This document shows positions 59,716 through 64,000 of a DNA stretch of 64,000 bases, piece after piece. Within the stretch, counting starts at the first letter, position 1; the number at the start of each line of letters is the position of its first letter. The position numbers and the translations under genes were made by a program. The notes below the pieces were generated by a model that was not told the origin of the DNA, made no database searches, and worked only from the letters and a program-made list of their open reading frames with translations. Source of the stretch: Bettongia penicillata ogilbyi. Lineage: Eukaryota > Chordata > Mammalia > Diprotodontia > Potoroidae. Where the stretch lies: the NCBI GenBank assembly GCA_023548195.1, contig JAJHZJ010000496.1, positions 8,520,144-8,584,143 on the forward strand, written 5' to 3'.

Positions 59716-60699
59716 ATTTCCTTGAGCCACAGCGGATACCCTTAGATGTGTGCCATGGGTCAAGCATTATGTGTTCGATCATTAATTGCTAGAAGGTGTT
59801 GTCACTTTAGGACTACTTTACTCCACAAGAGGAGTATTAAGCCAGCTTTTAAACTACCCATCATGTGTGAACTCCGGCTTTGAGCTTTTGCAGCTCTACT
59901 TTAAACTACTATTTCACAGGCAATCAGAGTCTTTTAGATCCAAGCAGCCATCATAAATCAAAATCTTCCAACTACACCACCCCAACCCCACCCCCAGCCT
60001 TTATGGAAATGCTTTGCACAACAAAATCCCAGTAAATATCTAAGGCCTCTGCTGTATTTTTCCATTCAAACTTCCTTTGGGGCATAAAACCTCCCTGGCC
60101 CAGAGGGGCACTGCCTCACTTAGCACAAGGATTTCTTGCTCCAACTTCCTCCCAAGCATTCTTAATGGTTTTGCTGATGACACCTGCCATGTCCACAAAA
60201 ATAAAGAATAAGGGGTCTGGGATAAAGCCCGGTTGATTGGACTTGCTGACTCAGAACCTGCTGGGGCTGCATCCACTGACCCCTGGGGCTACTGAATGGT
60301 ATTTGCTGCTCTGTGTTCTGCCAATAAATCTCATTTCACCCTACAAATCTTTCTTGTAGGCACTTTCTGCATTTCTTAACTTTAAACTGATTAGCTTTTG
60401 TCCATCAGCCTAAAACAACTATAACATAAGCAGATTCAGGCTGTCTGATCTGTATTTATTTTCTATACTTCTGAACAGCATGATGCTATTATCTACAATG
60501 CTATTAGCATTTAAGCCAGAAAAAAAGGTTTTTTAAAAAAAGAATATAAGGAAATAAAAGAGAATAAACAGATGTTTATGATGGGGCAGAGAGAGGAAGT
60601 GGAGAGGAAAAGAGTATGAAAGTAGGGAAGAAAATTCCACTTAAGATTAAAAACCTTAAAGACACCTGTACTACAGCAGATAAAAAAAATATCTGTCAA

Positions 60700-60790
60700 C
60701 CCTCCTTTTGGAGATGAGAAAATTGAGGCTTACAGCATATTAACAAATATCCAAAGTTCCTTCCATCTCTTACCTTGGATTCTGAAAAAG
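60700..60790 (-). mobile_element. MIR-type SINE fragment
   Basis: CCTTTTGGAGATGAGAAAAT then TGAGGCTTACAGC is a short antisense MIR match. Confidence 0.4.
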
Positions 60791-60904
60791 ATTTGTCAAT
60801 CAAATTCCCTAAAGCCTCCTGCCCCCCCCACCCCGCCCCTCACTGACTCTCTAGGCCAGCCACTCCCCACCTCTGCATATCATCTATCCCTATGAAAATA
60901 TAAT

Positions 60905-61930
60905 CAATTGTTCCTTTACTATGTGAAAGGTGTTATGCTAGGAACACAAATAAAATGCAAAATGAGCCCTCAAGGACTTCATATTCTCATGGACATTATG
61001 ACTATGTATACAAAAGACTACTGAGTAAAGAAAAGGGAGGAAGGAGACAGAACCTTAGTGGTGAAGACAATAGCAGATGGGGAGACTAAGAAAGGCCTTA
61101 GACAGAAGTTAGAATTTGAGCTGAGTTCTGAAAGAATCCAGGCACTCTAAAAGGCAAAGGTGAAAAGGGAGAGCATGCCAGGCATGAAGAACAGCTAGTG
61201 CAAACGTGGAGATGGAGTGTGAGCAACAGCCCAGCGCATCAGGATGTCTGGCCCGTCTAGTATGTGGAGAAGGGTAATGTGGGCAAAGACTAGAAAAGCC
61301 CTGGCGCCAAGTGAAAGGCTTTCAATGCCAAAAAATGCGACTAGGATAAGAGATTTAAAGCCAAAAAGATCCTACAGGAAATAGGAAGGCAGGAAGTTGT
61401 AGCAGTCCAATCTACACTTTAGGAAAATCATTTTGGCATCTGAGCGGAGAATAATTTGGAGTGGGGTGTCCAATTAAGAGGCCATTGTAACAGTCCAGGC
61501 AAGAAGTGTTGATGGCCTGAACTAGGGAGGTGGTAGATTCTGGGACTAACTTGCTTTGTATGAGAAGTGAGTCAGGTAAGGAGAGCAGGATAACACCTAC
61601 TGCTTCTGACAGAAACTAACAGGAAACTTCAGAAGACTAGAGGGCATGACCAGAAAAGATGAAGAGCTGTCTTTTGGACATATTGAGCCTGAGACACTGA
61701 TGAGACATCAGATAGAAGATGTAGTGATGTCATTCTGACTGGGTAGGAATGGGTGATAGCTCTGGGAATCTTCTGCATAAAGGGAATAATTAAACCAGAG
61801 GGAGGTGATGAGATCAGCCAGTAAGAGCAGTACAGAGTCCCAGGAAGAGAACTGGACCTAGGACAGAGCCATGGGGACTGCCACAGTGGGAATAGAGGGG
61901 ATCACTGAGAACGGCAGCCTGGTGACTGAG
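60905..61930 (-). mobile_element. Long L2 LINE 3' copy
   Basis: It runs from an antisense L2 tail (CAATTGTTCCTTTACTATGT, AAATGAGCCCTCAAGGACTT) through AACAGTCCAGGCAAGAAGTG (LDYC segment) and TTTTGGACATATTGAGCCTG to GACCTAGGACAGAGCCATGG, the order also seen at 30215-31330. Confidence 0.8.
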
Positions 61931-61934
61931 AGGA

Positions 61935-62020
61935 TAGAGAAAGCCTCATTTATTTTATTTGTGTACCTAGAACTTAACACACACACAATGCCTTTCACAT
62001 AGTAAATACTTAATGTTTTT
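61935..62020 (+). mobile_element. L2 3' tail
   Basis: TTTGTGTACCTAGAACTTAA and CATAGTAAATACTTAATG give a sense L2 tail directly after the antisense copy. Confidence 0.55.
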
Positions 62021-62349
62021 CTTTCCTTAGTTTGTTTTACTAAGGCTATCACTTTATTAATCCATAATGACCTTAAAAGAGGATTTAATATATATTTTTG
62101 GAGAGATGGGGGAAGAAGGCGGCAAACACTTGACTTCACCCATATGGGAAATTCCCAGTGTGGAAATTACCTCTACTGACACAGAAAGAGAATTTACCAA
62201 TTGATTATCTTATCAACTTGCCTTAGACTCTCAGAGGTTCAGTCACTTGCCCAGGGGAGCCACAAACTTAAACTGAACAAACACTTGCAAGTTTCTAAGT
62301 GGCACTGCTTGGCAGGAGTTCACTGATGTGTCTACACAACAGAGATCTC

Positions 62350-62415
62350 AAAAGGCACAGCAAAGTATCTAATCTACAACAGGTACTTTAACAAATGCTT
62401 ACTGATTGATAAGGA
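62350..62415 (+). mobile_element. L2/MIR 3' tail
   Basis: CAACAGGTACTTTAACAAAT then GCTTACTGATTGAT is the terminal box. Confidence 0.5.
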
Positions 62416-63652
62416 TTGTGGATTTGAAGCAATCTCAAACATGAATTATTACCTATAGGGAAAAAGTACTGGGCTAAAGTGCTGGGGATACCTTGAAGGG
62501 CTTCCATGCCACGTGAGGAATGCAGCATATATACAGAGAAGGCTCCAGTCAGGGCTGCAGCCATAACTCACATCACTTGCTTCATTTAACTAGCTATCAT
62601 ATGGTTCCATTGGAACCCTGTATCTCACAGGGGAATGAGGTGAAAGAAGTATAAAAGGGTAGCCTAGAATCTATTTTAAAAGAAATAACTTCATAACTGA
62701 AATATTAACAGGATCCTTTTAAAACAGACCGTACAAATGTATCTTGTCTATCCTTGCTAGATGTGTCCATTTTCACACTGTCCCAACTCTATTTCAAACC
62801 CACCTTAAAGCTGCGCAAGCTACTACAAACTGGAACAGCTGGCAGTTCTAGGAGACTTACTTCCAAGCCTGCCCTATGGAGATGATCATCTCTCTCTACA
62901 CATCCTAAGGGGAGAAAAGGACAACTACAGATTTAGCCTCCAGAATGCTTTCCCATGTTTCAGTTCCTGGCAACAATTTCTTCCTATAGATGTAATAGAG
63001 AAAAAGCATGAAAACTGGCTGTAATCCCAAGTCTGTCCCCAATTACAGCTGCCTAGTGCTCTTCGTTACTAATCTAATTAGCCACTAATCTTTATGGAAA
63101 CTGATGGGTTCCCCAAGTTGGAAACTTGAAGATGACTCACAATTTGTATTGCAATGTTCTTCAATCCTATTAGAAAAGGTTGGGACAAGGCAAGGACCAT
63201 TGTCTTAAAATTAACTGGCATTACAAAAGGTTAATATTTTTCTCAGGCTCATATCTTTGACTAATCTTTCAAATATCTATTAGAAAATGGATAAACTTCC
63301 AAGTTCAGAATAACTACTTGCTCTTGGGTTCTTAAGGATCTCACCAGTGGCACACTCCATCTGGAAACCCTCTAAAGCGATGGAGGCCCTTCCTGAAAAA
63401 AGCACCACTTAGCACCAGCTGAACAATGCATCTTGCCTAGTCAAGCTGGGCTACAGCTGGTACCACTAGCAAGTCCATGACTGTGACTGAGGTAACACAC
63501 CAGGGGCTTGTCTTCCCCTGATATGGTCTCAAATAGCTAAGGGTCATTCCACACCACTGATGAGACACTCAGACAGGACTGACTCCCATTAATCAAAAAC
63601 TATAATGTCCTTTGTAATAAATAATGCTATTTCACCTAGATTTTATTCTAAA

Positions 63653-63665
63653 GGGGGGGGGGGGG
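63653..63665. repeat. Poly-G, 13 bases
   Basis: Uninterrupted G run on the + strand after TCTAAA. Confidence 0.95.
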
Positions 63666-64000
63666 CAGTGTTTCTGATCCACATCTGATCCACAAGTGAA
63701 AGTCCCCTTTCATCACAGTCCCAAGGGAGTTTCATTCACAGGAGCACATAATTTAAGAATATCAGCTTGGGAAGAATGGGTTTCCATCTGTGTCCTGTAA
63801 TCCTAGTCTTAGAAAACAGCACATTCACTACACATTATTTTGATAATGTATATTTCTTGAAGTTTTATAACTCTCTCCAAACAAGACCTTTCATATGGTT
63901 AACTTTAACATACACTGTGTCAAAAGCTCATTTTTTCTCCTTGTTACACTAAAAGATTCTTTTTTTGTGGAGAATATCAAGTTTCTTCTTGCTCCTAAGT

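Larger units (their letters stand above)
16535..64000 (-). other. TBL1XR1: Probable TBL1XR1 5' intron and upstream DNA
   Basis: No coding exon of any gene was recognised in these 47.5 kb. A noncoding 5' exon of TBL1XR1 could be hidden here; without transcripts I cannot see it. No CpG-rich promoter-like island is present. The region holds the repeats listed below. Stretches without a recognised element include roughly 19500-20300, 25180-26590, 27515-28390, 29040-30210, 34170-34980, 39400-42780, 43960-45540, 46840-47340, 47440-50490, 55615-56190, 58990-60700 and 62420-64000. Confidence 0.6.

Noticed and set aside
1..64000. CRISPR arrays, operons, phage or bacterial genes
   Set aside because: No regularly spaced direct repeats, no dense coding and no bacterial-type gene order; the window is clearly vertebrate.

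Overview
This is a vertebrate nuclear window, almost certainly from a marsupial. It carries three coding exons of one recognisable gene, TBL1XR1, all on the minus strand, set in about 63.5 kb of intron and upstream DNA filled with old mobile elements. The marsupial call rests on tRNA-derived SINEs with the heads and tails typical of marsupials (e.g. 31566-31790, 33925-34168), a larger marsupial repeat at 12150-12465, L1 3' ends of the kind abundant in marsupials, and a very high load of L2 and MIR-type sequence. The species cannot be fixed from the sequence alone. Repeat families are named from memory of their consensus, so repeat borders are approximate.

Gene layout, right to left in the direction of transcription: a 5' UTR/start exon (16534-16432), a second coding exon (4770-4625) and a third coding exon (1998-1773). 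Together they encode residues 1-143 of TBL1XR1: the LisH dimerisation domain, the F-box-like segment and the alanine-rich linker. The junctions are in phase (1/0/1) with AG/GT sites. The WD40 exons lie off the left edge. No CpG-rich promoter is visible up to position 64000, so the region from 16535 rightward is best read as a long intron in the 5' UTR, with the transcription start probably beyond the right edge (inference).

Repeat layout: an L1 3' end on the left edge (1-745, +) and another at 57000-58660 (-); many L2 fragments in both orientations, several with recognisable reverse-transcriptase pieces (7330-8580, 8940-9990, 30215-31330, 52905-53870, 60905-61930); marsupial SINEs and MIR-type SINEs throughout; and one decayed non-LTR retrotransposon of a different type at 35780-37870 (-), with an FADD-box reverse transcriptase and a C2H2-like finger at its C-terminus. 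There are also two short hAT-like DNA transposon copies, an exact 54-bp tandem duplication (25069-25176), several small duplications, homopolymers and a 210-bp polypurine tract.

No second protein-coding gene, rRNA, functional tRNA, CRISPR array or operon-like system was found. Long open frames outside the three exons are mostly repeat-derived or random. I did not find an undescribed functional system; the points most worth a second look are listed as findings.
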